A stretch of DNA of 64,000 bases from contig JAEUKA010000036.1 in NCBI GenBank assembly GCA_016794465.1, forward strand, positions 62,001 to 126,000. Reading direction: 5' to 3'. Of the stretch, positions 1 to 8,827 are shown in pieces; positions within the stretch are counted from its first letter, which is position 1, and the number at the start of each line of letters is the position of its first letter. The translations under genes were made by a program, and so were the position numbers. The notes below the pieces were generated by a model. The model was not told the origin of the DNA, made no database searches, and worked only from the letters and a program-made list of their open reading frames with translations. The DNA is from Myxococcales bacterium (lineage in GTDB: Bacteria > Myxococcota_A > Polyangia > Palsa-1104 > JAEUJZ01).

Positions 1-1702
1 CGCCCTTCAGCGCCCACACCGCTTGCTCGCGACTTGAGCCAGAGCCCCAGCCCTCTTCAGCGACGACGATGTTCTGACCGGCCCGCGCAAGGTTTGCAAA
101 GCCCGGACGAACGAACTCGAAGCAGTGATCACCCAGCTCTTTGAAGTCGGTGAGGTGGCAAAACTGACCCGGAATGATCGCGTCGGTGTCGATGTGATTG
201 CCAAAGCGCTGCGTGCGACCCACGACTGTCACCGGAGCGACGCTGCTGGCACGGGCGGTGCTCGGTCCCGACTCGGCAACTGTCGCGACCTCGGGCTCAC
301 TCAGTGTCACCGCTGGCAACGACTGCTCGCCACGACGCAGGATGCGCAGATAGCGGTCTTGATCGATCGAAGCGAGCAGCTCACGCGGGTCCCGGACCAC
401 CATCCCCAGCGACGCCGCAGCCACCGATGGACCCGAAGCCAGCCAGGCCAGCGAGCCTTCGCCCATGCGGTTCGGATAGTTGCGATTTTGCGACGACAGC
501 CATGTCTCGCCCTTGCCGGCCCGCTGACTCGCCACCCCAAGACACATCGAGCAGCCGGGCGGATCAATCTGAAACCCGGCCTGCTCATAAAAACGCCACA
601 GCCCCGCTTCGTACAGCCGCCCTTGAATCGACAGATCCCCGGGAACGACCAGGCGACGACCGCTGCCCGTCGGCTCCATGCCGCGCTTCAGTGCTTGCTC
701 CAGCAATAGTGCCCCGAGCACCAGCTCCTCTTCCGTCGTCGTACACGCCCCGATAAAGACCCCATGGACCTGCATCCCGACGTGCTGCGCCAAGGGCACG
801 ACGTTGTCCGGCGAAAACGGCTTCGCGACCAGCGGCTCCAGCGCGTCGAGCCGAATCTTGTGTCGGGTCAGGTAGGGCGCATCTTCATCGGCGCGGAAAA
901 AGCGAGCCTCAGCAGCGCTCGATTCGTCGGTCCTTTGTGCCAGCCATGCTGCCGTGACCGCGTCCGGCTCGAAGATCCCGTTGAGCCCGCCAAACTCTGC
1001 CGTCATGTTGGCAATCGTGAAGCGCATGTCGGTCGAAAACGACGCCACCGCTGGCCCGCGATACTCGACGCTGCGCTCCATCGCAACCGTGTTTCGACCC
1101 AGCTCCCCAAGGGTGCGCAGGATGATGTCTTTGCCGGTCAGACCAAATCCCGGCGCGCCCACGTACTCGACGGAGATCGCCTCTGGAACCTCGATCCACG
1201 ACTCACCAAGGACCATCGCCGCCGTCACATCGGCGCCGCCGAGCCCAATCGCAAACGAGCCGAGTCCGCCATGCGACGACGTATGCGAGTCCGCCCCAAT
1301 CACAACCTGCCCCGGCAGAAGCAGGTCGCGATAGAACTTGGTGTGCAAGATCGTCTGATTCGCGTCGTAGAAGTGCCGCAGCCGTCGCTCGGTAGCAAAG
1401 TTCCGCGACAGCTGGACCAGCTTTTGGGCACGCGGATCGCTCCGCAGCGTCGTCGGATCGACGGTGTGATCGACTGCCAAGAAGAACCGGTCCGCGTTGT
1501 GGAGCGGTGGCCGACCCAGCGCCTGATACGTCTTGTCCATCCCGTTCCACGCCAGCTCGCTGGCAATGGTCCAGTCGACTTTCACGCGCAGGATGTCGCC
1601 CGCTTGCACCCACGGCCGCGACAGCCCCATCGCGTGGGCCGCCAAGATCTTTTGCGTAAGCGTCATCGCTCGACGCGACGGAGTCTGCATCGTCATCATC
1701 AT
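1..1702 (-). CDS. Fused 3-isopropylmalate dehydratase / homoaconitase-type [4Fe-4S] hydro-lyase, C-terminus cut by window edge
   Basis: About 567 residues are visible; the gene runs off the left edge. The large (catalytic) domain holds an ADSHTSS segment and three cluster cysteines: one in GACTTT (about residue 321) and two in GCSMCLG (about 384). The GCxxCLG form is that of the LeuC/homoaconitase branch, not of classical aconitase. After a linker comes the swivel (LeuD-like) domain with GSGSSREQA near residue 553, so both subunits are in one chain, as in the 640-660 residue 'Aquifex-type' putative aconitases. It isomerises a hydroxy acid by dehydration/rehydration in the cytoplasm; the substrate (isopropylmalate, homocitrate or citrate) cannot be told. 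The start is uncertain: ATGs at 1702, 1699, 1696, 1690 and 1666 are in frame, the last giving MTLTQKIL as in family members. Confidence 0.85.
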   Translation of the reverse strand, partial: MMMTMQTPSRRAMTLTQKILAAHAMGLSRPWVQAGDILRVKVDWTIASELAWNGMDKTYQALGRPPLHNADRFFLAVDHTVDPTTLRSDPRAQKLVQLSRNFATERRLRHFYDANQTILHTKFYRDLLLPGQVVIGADSHTSSHGGLGSFAIGLGGADVTAAMVLGESWIEVPEAISVEYVGAPGFGLTGKDIILRTLGELGRNTVAMERSVEYRGPAVASFSTDMRFTIANMTAEFGGLNGIFEPDAVTAAWLAQRTDESSAAEARFFRADEDAPYLTRHKIRLDALEPLVAKPFSPDNVVPLAQHVGMQVHGVFIGACTTTEEELVLGALLLEQALKRGMEPTGSGRRLVVPGDLSIQGRLYEAGLWRFYEQAGFQIDPPGCSMCLGVASQRAGKGETWLSSQNRNYPNRMGEGSLAWLASGPSVAAASLGMVVRDPRELLASIDQDRYLRILRRGEQSLPAVTLSEPEVATVAESGPSTARASSVAPVTVVGRTQRFGNHIDTDAIIPGQFCHLTDFKELGDHCFEFVRPGFANLARAGQNIVVAEEGWGSGSSREQAVWALKG

Positions 1703-1761
1703 CACCGCCGAGGGATTCGGCTACCCCGGTGTTGCTGGTTGCGGATTTGCGAAAGAGAGGA

Positions 1762-2619
1762 CTAGATTCCGCCGTCTTTTTTGGCCACGCAGGAGTCGCC
1801 AGCCGGCGTCGACACGCCGTACACACGAATGTTGTAGTTGTTCATCGTGTACGTCGCGGGCTTCTCGGGAGAGTTCGTGCCACGCACCACCACATAGTAC
1901 GGACCGGGCGCCGGCAGGTTCGGCGCTTCAAGGCAGCCATTGTCAACCGCCGTCAGATCCGCGACGACGCGCTGTGGCCGATCCACGCCACTATCGTCCT
2001 TGGCCATCCGGAACAGCGCCACGTCGAGATCTCCGTAGCTGACCTTGTAGGTCACGCGGACCATCACCTTGGTGGGCGTCGGCAGCTTGAACTTAAAGAC
2101 ATCGACATCCACCAGATCCGGCGCGCTCTCATCCGGACAGATCTCGTACGCCGTGCCTGGCGTCGGATTCGGGTCCACTGGAATTTGACTGCCCAGACCG
2201 ACTTCCTGGCCCGGCATGTCGTTCGGCTCAAGCTTGCGGGCGCAGCGCCACTTTCCGGTATCCGGATCTTTGCCCGACAGCAGCGGATCGTTGACCAGCC
2301 CGGTGTAGTAGCTGCCCTTGACGCCAAAGTCCCAGTAGGCCGTCGGAGTCAAGGTCATGTCACTCGGAGCCCTTGGCGGAACACACGATCCCTCCAGAGG
2401 AATTCCGCTGTTGTCCTTGACCGGACCATTGGTGACCGGGTCAATCAGCGCATCGCCGCACAGCTCACCAACGCAGCAGACCAGCCCAGCGGGGCACGCC
2501 GGATTGTCGGTGGCATAACAGCGAAACGCTTTTCCGGCATCCTCGTCGGAGCTGTACGTTGGCTTGTAGCAGGCCGCCGCCAGCAGCAGCGAGGCTGTAA
2601 GAATCTTCGACAGACGCAT
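1762..2619 (-). CDS. Secreted lipoprotein with PPC-like beta-sandwich domain, function unknown
   Basis: 285 residues. The N-terminus is a lipoprotein signal with lipobox LAAAC at about residues 12-16. A Cys-rich part follows (CPAGLVCC), then a segment at about 190-275 (VDVFKFKLPTPTKVMVRV, later PGPYYVVVRG) that resembles the bacterial pre-peptidase C-terminal (PPC) fold, which packs against secreted enzymes or binds surfaces. No catalytic motif is seen. ATG 2619 is preferred over GTG 2625 because GGGAGG lies about 6 bases before the ATG and directly abuts the GTG. It sits 18 bases downstream of the TPR membrane protein on the same strand, so the two are probably co-transcribed and may form an envelope complex; that role is inferred. 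Confidence 0.7.
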   Translation of the reverse strand: MRLSKILTASLLLAAACYKPTYSSDEDAGKAFRCYATDNPACPAGLVCCVGELCGDALIDPVTNGPVKDNSGIPLEGSCVPPRAPSDMTLTPTAYWDFGVKGSYYTGLVNDPLLSGKDPDTGKWRCARKLEPNDMPGQEVGLGSQIPVDPNPTPGTAYEICPDESAPDLVDVDVFKFKLPTPTKVMVRVTYKVSYGDLDVALFRMAKDDSGVDRPQRVVADLTAVDNGCLEAPNLPAPGPYYVVVRGTNSPEKPATYTMNNYNIRVYGVSTPAGDSCVAKKDGGI

Positions 2620-2637
2620 ATCCACCCTCCCGAAACC

Positions 2638-4269
2638 CTAGTAGTTAAACAGCGAAACCACACCGACAGTGTCGGGGCTCAGAACCGGAGCGATGAGGAA
2701 CGACGTAGCGGGCTCCTCAACCTCGATGACCTTCTTGACCTTGCGAGTCTTGGGCGCGACCGGTTTTTCCTTGCTGTAGCGCTTGATCAGGTCGTACGTG
2801 AGCAGCGCACCTCCACCCGCGAGAAGCGCTCCACCGACGGCAGTCAGCGAAATACCGACCTTGTCGTACATCAGCCCCTTGCGCTCGTATTCGGAGGTCG
2901 CCGGCTTGAGTGTCCGCGACAGCGTCGGATCTTCGTTCGGGCCAAAGTGTGGGCACTGCGGCACGCCGTTGACTTTGACTTTGACCTCGCAGGCCGAGTC
3001 CCCACTGACGAGCGACGCGTTGGAAGACGCCAGACCCAGGAATGCGCCGCCACCAGCCAGTCCACCTAGGCCCAGCACAGCAGCCACCGCTCCCGTCCAG
3101 CCCATCGGTCCGAGCAGCGCCTTGCCGGTCTTGCTCTTCGCCCGATCCTTGTCACGCATCTGCTGACGCAGCTTCGCCATCGCCCGCTCCTGCGAGCCGA
3201 GGTCGAACGTCGCCTGCTCATTCTCGATATCGCGCGACGGACCCGCCTTGGTCCGCTTGGCCAGCTCTTCATCATCCGCCGCGTCGGCTTGCAGCTCGGC
3301 GCCAATCATCTGCGGTCGCACCGTCGGGTCCATCAGCACCAGATTCGGGCTGAACTCGTTACCGATCGCCTTGATGACCGTGCCGGCCTGATCTTTGGCT
3401 TCGATGTAGTACTGGAACGCCTTGCCTTGCGCCACCGTCTCGGGAATGCGCGCCACTTTCTCGTTGCCGCGCCGCTTCAGCTCGAGGCTCTCGAAGTTGG
3501 CCTGGCCTTCCTTGCGGAAGAAGACCTTGACCTTGACGCCTTTCATAACCGGCATCTGCACGCGAATGTCGACGGGCTGACCGGGAGGCGCCGCATCCAC
3601 TGGCGTATGTGCCCACTCGTTGGCCGCTTTTTCGGGAGCCGCTGGCTGAGCCTGCGCTGGAGTGTCCGTCTTCGCCACTTCACCCGTCGGGGCAGCAGCG
3701 TCCGCTCCTGCCGGTTTGGCTGCATCTGCGGCGGCCTTCGCTGGCTCCACCGCCGCCTTTGCCGGTTCGGTTGACTTGGCAGCGTCGGTGACTGGCTTTG
3801 CCGCTTCCACAGCTGGCTTGGCAAGCTCGACTGCTGGCTTTGCCGGAGCTAGCTGCGCTGGTTGGCTGGCGGCGGTCCGCTCCTTCTCAACCTCCGCAAT
3901 CGCTGTCTCAATGCTCGGGCGCTGCTTGTCGTCGGCGGGGACCTCGGCCAAGAACTTCTTATAGAAGTAAATCGACATCTCGTAGTCCTTGGTCTTGCGA
4001 TAGGTCATCGCAATGTTGACCAGGATGGCCGGGATGCGCTTGAGCACGTACGCGCGCTTGAGTTCCTTGATCGCCAGGTCGTACTTGCCCTCGGTGAAGG
4101 CATCTTGACCGAGCTTGTAGTGCTTCTTCGCCTCGGCGGTGATCTCAGGATCTTCCTCCTCGGCCATGGCCTGCCGACACCCGATCACCTCCAGCCATTC
4201 GCTCTGGATGGGAAAGGACATTGCCAGCAGGGCAACCGCCGTGGCTGAGATGAGAGTTTTCTTGCGCAT
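2638..4269 (-). CDS. TPR-repeat membrane protein with Ala/Lys/Pro-rich linker
   Basis: 543 residues. An N-terminal signal (MRKKTLISATAVALL) is followed by a TPR block at about 45-120 (KKHYKLGQDAFTEGKYDLAI is one unit), a long low-complexity linker built of AAKPA/AVEPAKA units (about 130-220), a small Ig-like beta domain (DIRVQMPVMKGVKVKVFF), and two Gly/Ala-rich hydrophobic segments (LGLGGLAGGGAFLGLA and AVGGALLAGGGALLTYDL) near the C-terminus. The architecture is common among myxobacterial periplasmic proteins. ATG 4269 has GAAGGGAGCAAG in front of it, so the longer in-frame start at 4311, which would overlap the upstream gene, is not used. It lies 31 bases after the TonB-like protein and before the PPC lipoprotein. 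Probably an envelope scaffold; no enzyme motif is present. Confidence 0.75.
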   Translation of the reverse strand: MRKKTLISATAVALLAMSFPIQSEWLEVIGCRQAMAEEEDPEITAEAKKHYKLGQDAFTEGKYDLAIKELKRAYVLKRIPAILVNIAMTYRKTKDYEMSIYFYKKFLAEVPADDKQRPSIETAIAEVEKERTAASQPAQLAPAKPAVELAKPAVEAAKPVTDAAKSTEPAKAAVEPAKAAADAAKPAGADAAAPTGEVAKTDTPAQAQPAAPEKAANEWAHTPVDAAPPGQPVDIRVQMPVMKGVKVKVFFRKEGQANFESLELKRRGNEKVARIPETVAQGKAFQYYIEAKDQAGTVIKAIGNEFSPNLVLMDPTVRPQMIGAELQADAADDEELAKRTKAGPSRDIENEQATFDLGSQERAMAKLRQQMRDKDRAKSKTGKALLGPMGWTGAVAAVLGLGGLAGGGAFLGLASSNASLVSGDSACEVKVKVNGVPQCPHFGPNEDPTLSRTLKPATSEYERKGLMYDKVGISLTAVGGALLAGGGALLTYDLIKRYSKEKPVAPKTRKVKKVIEVEEPATSFLIAPVLSPDTVGVVSLFNY

Positions 4270-4300
4270 CTTGCTCCCTTCGGGCTTCCCAAATAGCTCG

Positions 4301-5938
4301 TTACTGTGCAAACGGGTCGATCCAGCTCTCGTCTTTCTTCGACTTCGCTGGCGGTTTCTCGGACTTTTCCGTCTTCTCGGGCTTTGCGACCGGCTCCGCC
4401 TTCGCAGGCTTCTCCGCTTTCACGGCTGGCTCGGGCTTCGCGGCTTTGGCCGGTTTCTCGGGCTTTGCAACTGGTTCCGCCTTCTCCGCAGGCTCCGCCT
4501 TGGCAGGCTTTTCGGCCTTTGCTGGCTTCTCCGCCTTGGCAGCCTTTTCGGCCTTCGCGGCTCTCTCTGCCTTGGTTGGTTGCGGCGGCTCAGCCTTCAC
4601 ACTTGGTGGCTCGACTGGAACCACTCCGGGCTCCTCGGTCGCAGGCTTGTTCGGCAGGCTCGTCGTGGCTGGTGCCTCCGCAGCAACAGGTACAGTAGGT
4701 ACCGTCGCCACAGGCTTGGCCGTCGCCGCTTCCGGAACAGCCGTCGCTGGCACCGTCTCGGAAGTGGCTGCAGACGGCTGTACTGCCGCTGGAACAGTCA
4801 CCGTCGGAGCCGGTTGTACCGATGGCGGCGGTGCGACGGCATGCGGAGGCGGCGAGCTTGCCTGTGGATCCACAACCGCCGGGACAGGAGCCGCCGGCGT
4901 TGGGGCAACGGTCGTCGAGCCAGAGCCACCACTCTGCAGGAAATACATCGCCCCTACTGCAAGTCCAGCAGCCACCACCATCCCACCGAGCAGTGTGCCC
5001 TTGCCGACTCCGGCCCGTGGTGGTGCGTCAAGAGGGACTGGCGCCACGCGAGCACGTGTCTCCGATCGAACCGGAGCCGCAGCTGATTCCTCACGCGACC
5101 CCGAGCGTGTGGCCACAGCCGACTTCTCTGGGGCAGGCTCTGCATCTTTAGCGGCGACTGTTGCTGCGGCGATCGGTGTCGCAAGATCAGTCGCTGGCCC
5201 AGACTTGGCTTCTTCCGGTCGAACAGACGAGGCATTCTGCTGACGCTGCCGATCCCGGTTTTTCTTTTTCCCTTGGTGACCGTGGTGACTCGGACTGGCT
5301 TGGTTCCCTGATCGCTCAGGCCCCGGTAGCTCCGCCTTCTTTTCAACGACAGCCACTTGAGCTTCATCGACGGAAGCCGAAGGTGACTCGGCCACTTCAG
5401 CGGCCACTGCGACTGGGGTTTCAACGGCACCCTCAATCGTGGGCGACACGGCCACCGTGGCTGGTGCCGGCGCAGGCTGCGTCACAAGTTCTAGCTTCGC
5501 TTCTGCGACAACCGGTTCTGCAGTCGCAGGCTCCGATGCCACTGCCGATGGAACCGCAGCAACGGAAGAAGCTGGCTCAGACACACTCTCGCTAGCGGTG
5601 ATGACTGGCGCTTCAACTGCCGACAGGATCGGCGCCGCTTCCTCGATGGCTGAGGTATCGACAATCACACTCGCAGAGGCCGCCACCACGGGAGCCGAAT
5701 GAACTGCGACAGGAGGCTCGTCGGAGATGATCTGCGACGGGTCCACTTCTTCCGCCGGAATGAGAAGGTCCCACTGACGACTCCGAATCGAGCTGACCCG
5801 CTGGTTCGCGCGGACGATGAAGTCATCGATCAGGTCATCCATACTCTGACGCCGCACGCCAGGACGGCTGTGCGCTGCCACCGGCGGGGGCGGCGGAGGA
5901 ACCGAACGGGTCTGTTTGCCTTGATTCTGCGAGGACAT
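4301..5938 (-). CDS. Single-pass membrane protein, Pro/Ala/Lys-rich, TonB-like topology
   Basis: 545 residues from ATG 5938. The first roughly 310 residues are acidic and Pro/Ala/Val-rich with a run of prolines near the start and a short ordered stretch (MDDLIDDFIVRANQRV). One transmembrane helix lies at about 315-332 (GGMVVAAGLAVGAMYFL). The remaining 210 residues are Pro/Val-rich and then a lysine-rich array of AEKPAK units, ending in SWIDPFAQ. Cytoplasmic N-terminus, one helix and an extended Pro/Lys periplasmic arm recall TonB, but no TonB C-terminal domain is present. It is the first gene of a three-gene set with the TPR protein and the lipoprotein. A candidate promoter lies at 6010-6039. 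Function unknown. Confidence 0.7.
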   Translation of the reverse strand: MSSQNQGKQTRSVPPPPPPVAAHSRPGVRRQSMDDLIDDFIVRANQRVSSIRSRQWDLLIPAEEVDPSQIISDEPPVAVHSAPVVAASASVIVDTSAIEEAAPILSAVEAPVITASESVSEPASSVAAVPSAVASEPATAEPVVAEAKLELVTQPAPAPATVAVSPTIEGAVETPVAVAAEVAESPSASVDEAQVAVVEKKAELPGPERSGNQASPSHHGHQGKKKNRDRQRQQNASSVRPEEAKSGPATDLATPIAAATVAAKDAEPAPEKSAVATRSGSREESAAAPVRSETRARVAPVPLDAPPRAGVGKGTLLGGMVVAAGLAVGAMYFLQSGGSGSTTVAPTPAAPVPAVVDPQASSPPPHAVAPPPSVQPAPTVTVPAAVQPSAATSETVPATAVPEAATAKPVATVPTVPVAAEAPATTSLPNKPATEEPGVVPVEPPSVKAEPPQPTKAERAAKAEKAAKAEKPAKAEKPAKAEPAEKAEPVAKPEKPAKAAKPEPAVKAEKPAKAEPVAKPEKTEKSEKPPAKSKKDESWIDPFAQ

Positions 5939-6009
5939 CGTAAGCTGCGCCTTCCAATCCCGCTCATTTGGCGGACACGGCCCCACAGTGCGAGGGGCAC
6001 TAGCAGGGG

Positions 6010-6039
6010 GTTTTACCTTTCGCCGCGCAGCTATTTCAA
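6010..6039 (-). promoter_or_regulatory. Candidate sigma-70 promoter for the 5938-1762 gene set
   Basis: On the minus strand, TTGAAA (6039-6034; 5 of 6 to TTGACA) is followed after 18 bases by TAAAAC (6015-6010; 4 of 6 to TATAAT). The expected start near 6003 leaves a leader of about 65 bases before ATG 5938. Confidence 0.4.
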
Positions 6040-6089
6040 GCCAAATGTACGCTCGACCCCACCCGGACATACAGGGTCTTACCTGACCC

Positions 6090-6118
6090 TTGCAGGTCGG
6101 GACCTGGGTCCGTATGCT
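6090..6118 (+). promoter_or_regulatory. Candidate promoter for the RlmI-type gene, leaderless geometry
   Basis: TTGCAG (6090-6095), 17-base spacer, TATGCT (6113-6118). The expected transcription start falls at about 6125, one base before ATG 6126, and no Shine-Dalgarno sequence fits that ATG. It overlaps the in-frame starts at 6090 and 6114, which argues against those longer forms. Confidence 0.4.
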
Positions 6119-6125
6119 GCGCGCC

Positions 6126-7412
6126 ATGTCAACTTATGGTCACAGTGACCGCCCCGAAGAGACGCCTGCTCCTCCGCGACGACGCGCCAACACCACCACA
6201 TTTGTGGCACCGCCGCCTCGTCTGAGAAAGGGCAGCGTCCGGTTGCCGTACGATGCCGCTCGTCGTTTGGCAGCCGGTCATCCGTGGGTCTTTCGCGACA
6301 CGATTGGACGGCCGCTCTCGAGTGATTCGGGCGATGTGGTCGACCTTTACGAACAGGACGGCGGCTTCATTGCCCGAGGCATTTACGACGCGGAAGGACC
6401 CATCGCCGTCCGGGCATTTACCCGCGATCCCAACGAGATCATCGACACAGCCGCGCTCCAGCGTCGCGTTCGGGCGGCGGCTCGCTTGCGCAAGTCGCTG
6501 CTACCCACCAACGAGCTGACTGCGTACCGGCTGATTCATGGCGAGGGTGACTTTCTGCCCGGCATTACCGTCGATCGCTACGCCGATCACTTGGTCATGC
6601 ACGTGTTTTCTGCGTCGCTGACGAAGCTGAGCGAGCAGCTGATTCCGGTCCTGCAAGAAGTCCACACGCCGAAGTCGATTTATGTTCAACGGCGCTACCG
6701 CCCGCTCGGCGGTGAAGGCCCGCGTGAGCCAGCCGAGCTGGCCTGGGGAGAAGTAGCTCCGGTCGAGATTGAGGTGCGTGAGGGCAGCCTTCGCTTTGGG
6801 GTCGATGTGACCGCGCCTCTTGGGACGGGGCTGTTTCCGGATCTCCGCAATGGCCGAATTGCCGTCGCTGCCCGCGCAAAAGATCGGCGGGTCCTGAACC
6901 TCTTTAGCTACACCGGAGCGCTCTCGCTGGCGGCTGCGGCTGGCGGTGCTCGCGAGGTCGTCTCTGTCGATCTGTCGGCCAAAGCCCACGCCCGCGCCCG
7001 TCGCAACCTGCAGCTGTCAGGAATGAATGAGGATCTGCACGAGTTCATTGCCGCCGATGCCCTGACGGTGATGGCACGCATGGCCGATCGCAAGCGCCTG
7101 TTCGACATGGTGATCATCGATCCACCGGCGTTTGCGCACTCGCGGGATCGCTCGTTTTCCGTCGAGCGTGACTATCGAGAGCTGGTCGAGATGGCGTTGC
7201 GCGTCTCCGACTCGGGCGCACTGCTGTGCTGCGCGGCCAATGCTCATCGCTTCTCTCTCGACGCACTGATCGCTGAAATTGGCGAAGGAGCCAGCCGCGC
7301 CCGTCGCCTCGTCCGAGTGGTGGAGCAGCATGGCTTACCCGCTGATTTCCCCCTGCCGGCGGGCTTCACCGACGGAAATTATCTCAAGTTCTTGGTCTGT
7401 AGCGTGGTGTAG
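6126..7412 (+). CDS. Class I SAM-dependent rRNA methyltransferase, RlmI/COG1092 family
   Basis: 428 residues. A PUA-like RNA-binding domain (GHPWVFRDTI, about 45-110) is followed by the linker signature LIHGEGDFLPGITVDRYADH and a Rossmann methyltransferase domain with SAM motif I NLFSYTGALSLAAAAGG, motif II VVSVDLS and the catalytic motif DPPAFAHS. This order is that of RlmI, which makes 5-methylcytosine at position 1962 of 23S rRNA; relatives with other target bases exist, so the exact site is inferred. ATG 6126 is chosen because the best promoter places the transcript start there and because upstream residues add nothing family-like. The creatininase-family gene starts 2 bases after its stop, so the two are co-transcribed. 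Confidence 0.85.
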   Translation: MSTYGHSDRPEETPAPPRRRANTTTFVAPPPRLRKGSVRLPYDAARRLAAGHPWVFRDTIGRPLSSDSGDVVDLYEQDGGFIARGIYDAEGPIAVRAFTRDPNEIIDTAALQRRVRAAARLRKSLLPTNELTAYRLIHGEGDFLPGITVDRYADHLVMHVFSASLTKLSEQLIPVLQEVHTPKSIYVQRRYRPLGGEGPREPAELAWGEVAPVEIEVREGSLRFGVDVTAPLGTGLFPDLRNGRIAVAARAKDRRVLNLFSYTGALSLAAAAGGAREVVSVDLSAKAHARARRNLQLSGMNEDLHEFIAADALTVMARMADRKRLFDMVIIDPPAFAHSRDRSFSVERDYRELVEMALRVSDSGALLCCAANAHRFSLDALIAEIGEGASRARRLVRVVEQHGLPADFPLPAGFTDGNYLKFLVCSVV

Positions 7413-7414
7413 TC

Positions 7415-8206
7415 GTGCCTCTGCCCGCTCGCTTTGCCCCTCCCTGTCGTCTGACCGAGCTGACCTATCCCGAGGCTGAGGCGCTCCGGGCGCTGCTGCC
7501 AGTGGTGCTGCTACCGATGGGCTCCGTCGAGGCCCACGGCCCACACCTGCCACTTGGGACTGATTCCTATCTTTCCGAGTCCCTGGCAGAGCGCGTCCAG
7601 CAGCACCTGTTTTCTGCACAGATTCCGTCGGTGATTGCGCCGACGATCTCGTATGCCCTGACGCACTTTGCCAGTGAATTTGCTGGGACCGTCTCACTCG
7701 CCAGTGACGCTGCGACGGCACAGCTGCGAGGCATTCTGACCGCACTTGGACAAGCCGGCTTTGCGCGGGTTTGCTTGGTCAACAGCCACCTAGAGCCGTC
7801 GCACATTACCGGGATTCGGAGTCTTGTCGCCGAGCTGTGCGCCGCTCATGGCCCGGTGGTCGCATTTCCGGATCAGACCGAGCGACGCTGGGCTCGCACG
7901 CTGTCCGCCGAATACAAGAGCGGGAGCTGTCATGCGGGCAGCTATGAGACCTCGCTGCTGCTGGTGGCCCGTCCCGAGCTGTGTCGACGCGAAGTTGCGC
8001 AAGAGCTACCGGCAAACCCCAGCGACTTTCTCGCCCACGTTCGGGCTGGCGCGACCACGTTTCGGCAGGCTGGCGGTCCGAATGCCTACTTTGGGCAACC
8101 GGCAGCCGCGAGTGTTGCCGAAGGGGAAGCCATCTTGACGTTGCTCACGACGATGGTTCTCACCACAATTGCCGAGACTTGGCAGCTGCCGATTCAAGCG
8201 TCCTAA
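7415..8206 (+). CDS. Creatininase-family metallohydrolase
   Basis: 263 residues from GTG 7415, two bases after the methyltransferase stop. The creatininase metal site is complete: E39 and H41 in SVEAHGPHLPLGTD, D50 at its end, then H125 and E127 in VNSHLEP. These match creatininase ligands (E34, H36, D45, H120, E122) with one constant offset of five, and SCHAGSYETS (about 171-180) matches the downstream family motif. The family opens cyclic or linear amides (creatinine, formamides) and includes the mycofactocin peptidase MftE, which has NGHGGN where this protein has NSHLEP. The true substrate is unknown; nothing for creatinine breakdown or mycofactocin is nearby. Confidence 0.8.
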   Translation: MPLPARFAPPCRLTELTYPEAEALRALLPVVLLPMGSVEAHGPHLPLGTDSYLSESLAERVQQHLFSAQIPSVIAPTISYALTHFASEFAGTVSLASDAATAQLRGILTALGQAGFARVCLVNSHLEPSHITGIRSLVAELCAAHGPVVAFPDQTERRWARTLSAEYKSGSCHAGSYETSLLLVARPELCRREVAQELPANPSDFLAHVRAGATTFRQAGGPNAYFGQPAAASVAEGEAILTLLTTMVLTTIAETWQLPIQAS

Positions 8207-8306
8207 GCGGCCCCAGCCCGGACTGCGGCATCACCTTATCGCCCCGCAAGGTTCCCCTGAAGCCCTGCGGCTGCGACCCTTGTACGTTCCTCACCCACCT
8301 GTGTTC

Positions 8307-8735
8307 CTAGGTACGCACCAACAAATTTGCGCGAAGGATGGTTCCCGCTTCGCCGACGAATAGGATGTGGTCGGGGGCAAAGCCAGCGATCGCTTGAAGG
8401 TGGAATGGTAGGTCGGTCAGCACCGGAGTCACCGTCGAGCCGCTGGCTCGGTAGATGTCTCGGCTGCCCACCAGCCACAGCTCGGTGGACGCTTGGCCCC
8501 AGATGGCGCGTGGCTGAAACAGCTGCGGTCGCGGGCTCTCCCAGCACAGGCCGGTTTGGCGACAGCTCTGCGGCTGGCACTGTCTTGTCTGATAGCTGCA
8601 GACCTTGCCGCTGCCACAGTCGAGCGGATGGTTGGTGCAAGCATCGACGTTGTCGACGCGAAAAGCGTCCCAGGTTGTCGAGCAGCTCACGGCTCCGAGT
8701 GCAAAAAGCAGTGCCACTTGACGCATGACGGTCAT
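8307..8735 (-). CDS. Short Cys-rich lipoprotein with beta-propeller-like remnant
   Basis: 142 residues. Lipoprotein signal with LGAVSC, then a compact Cys-rich region (CGSGKVC, CQPQSC) and a C-terminal part with IWGQASTELWLVGS and AGFAPDHILFVGEAGTILR. These two segments look like blades of the myxobacterial 'WGSSPTDVWAVGDGGTILHW' propeller proteins, but only about two blades are present, so the gene is either a short member or a decayed remnant. ATG 8735 has GGAGG seven bases in front of it. No partner is obvious; the nearest gene on the same strand is the TlpA-like protein, 92 bases upstream. Confidence 0.6.
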   Translation of the reverse strand: MTVMRQVALLFALGAVSCSTTWDAFRVDNVDACTNHPLDCGSGKVCSYQTRQCQPQSCRQTGLCWESPRPQLFQPRAIWGQASTELWLVGSRDIYRASGSTVTPVLTDLPFHLQAIAGFAPDHILFVGEAGTILRANLLVRT

Positions 8736-8827
8736 CCCCCCGCCTCCATGGTAGCCAGAGCGGGAGGTGCACCGAAAGGGGCCGTCATGTAAGGGATGTC
8801 GCTGGCATGCCGTCTCGTCGACGACAC

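Noticed and set aside
764..1765. Plus-strand frame (333 codons) opposite the dehydratase gene
   Set aside because: The minus strand codes all cluster cysteines and swivel motifs of the dehydratase; the plus frame has no recognisable feature.
1729..3069. Plus-strand frame (446 codons) opposite the lipoprotein and TPR genes
   Set aside because: Arg/His/Val-rich mirror frame; the minus strand has signal peptides, a lipobox and good ribosome sites.
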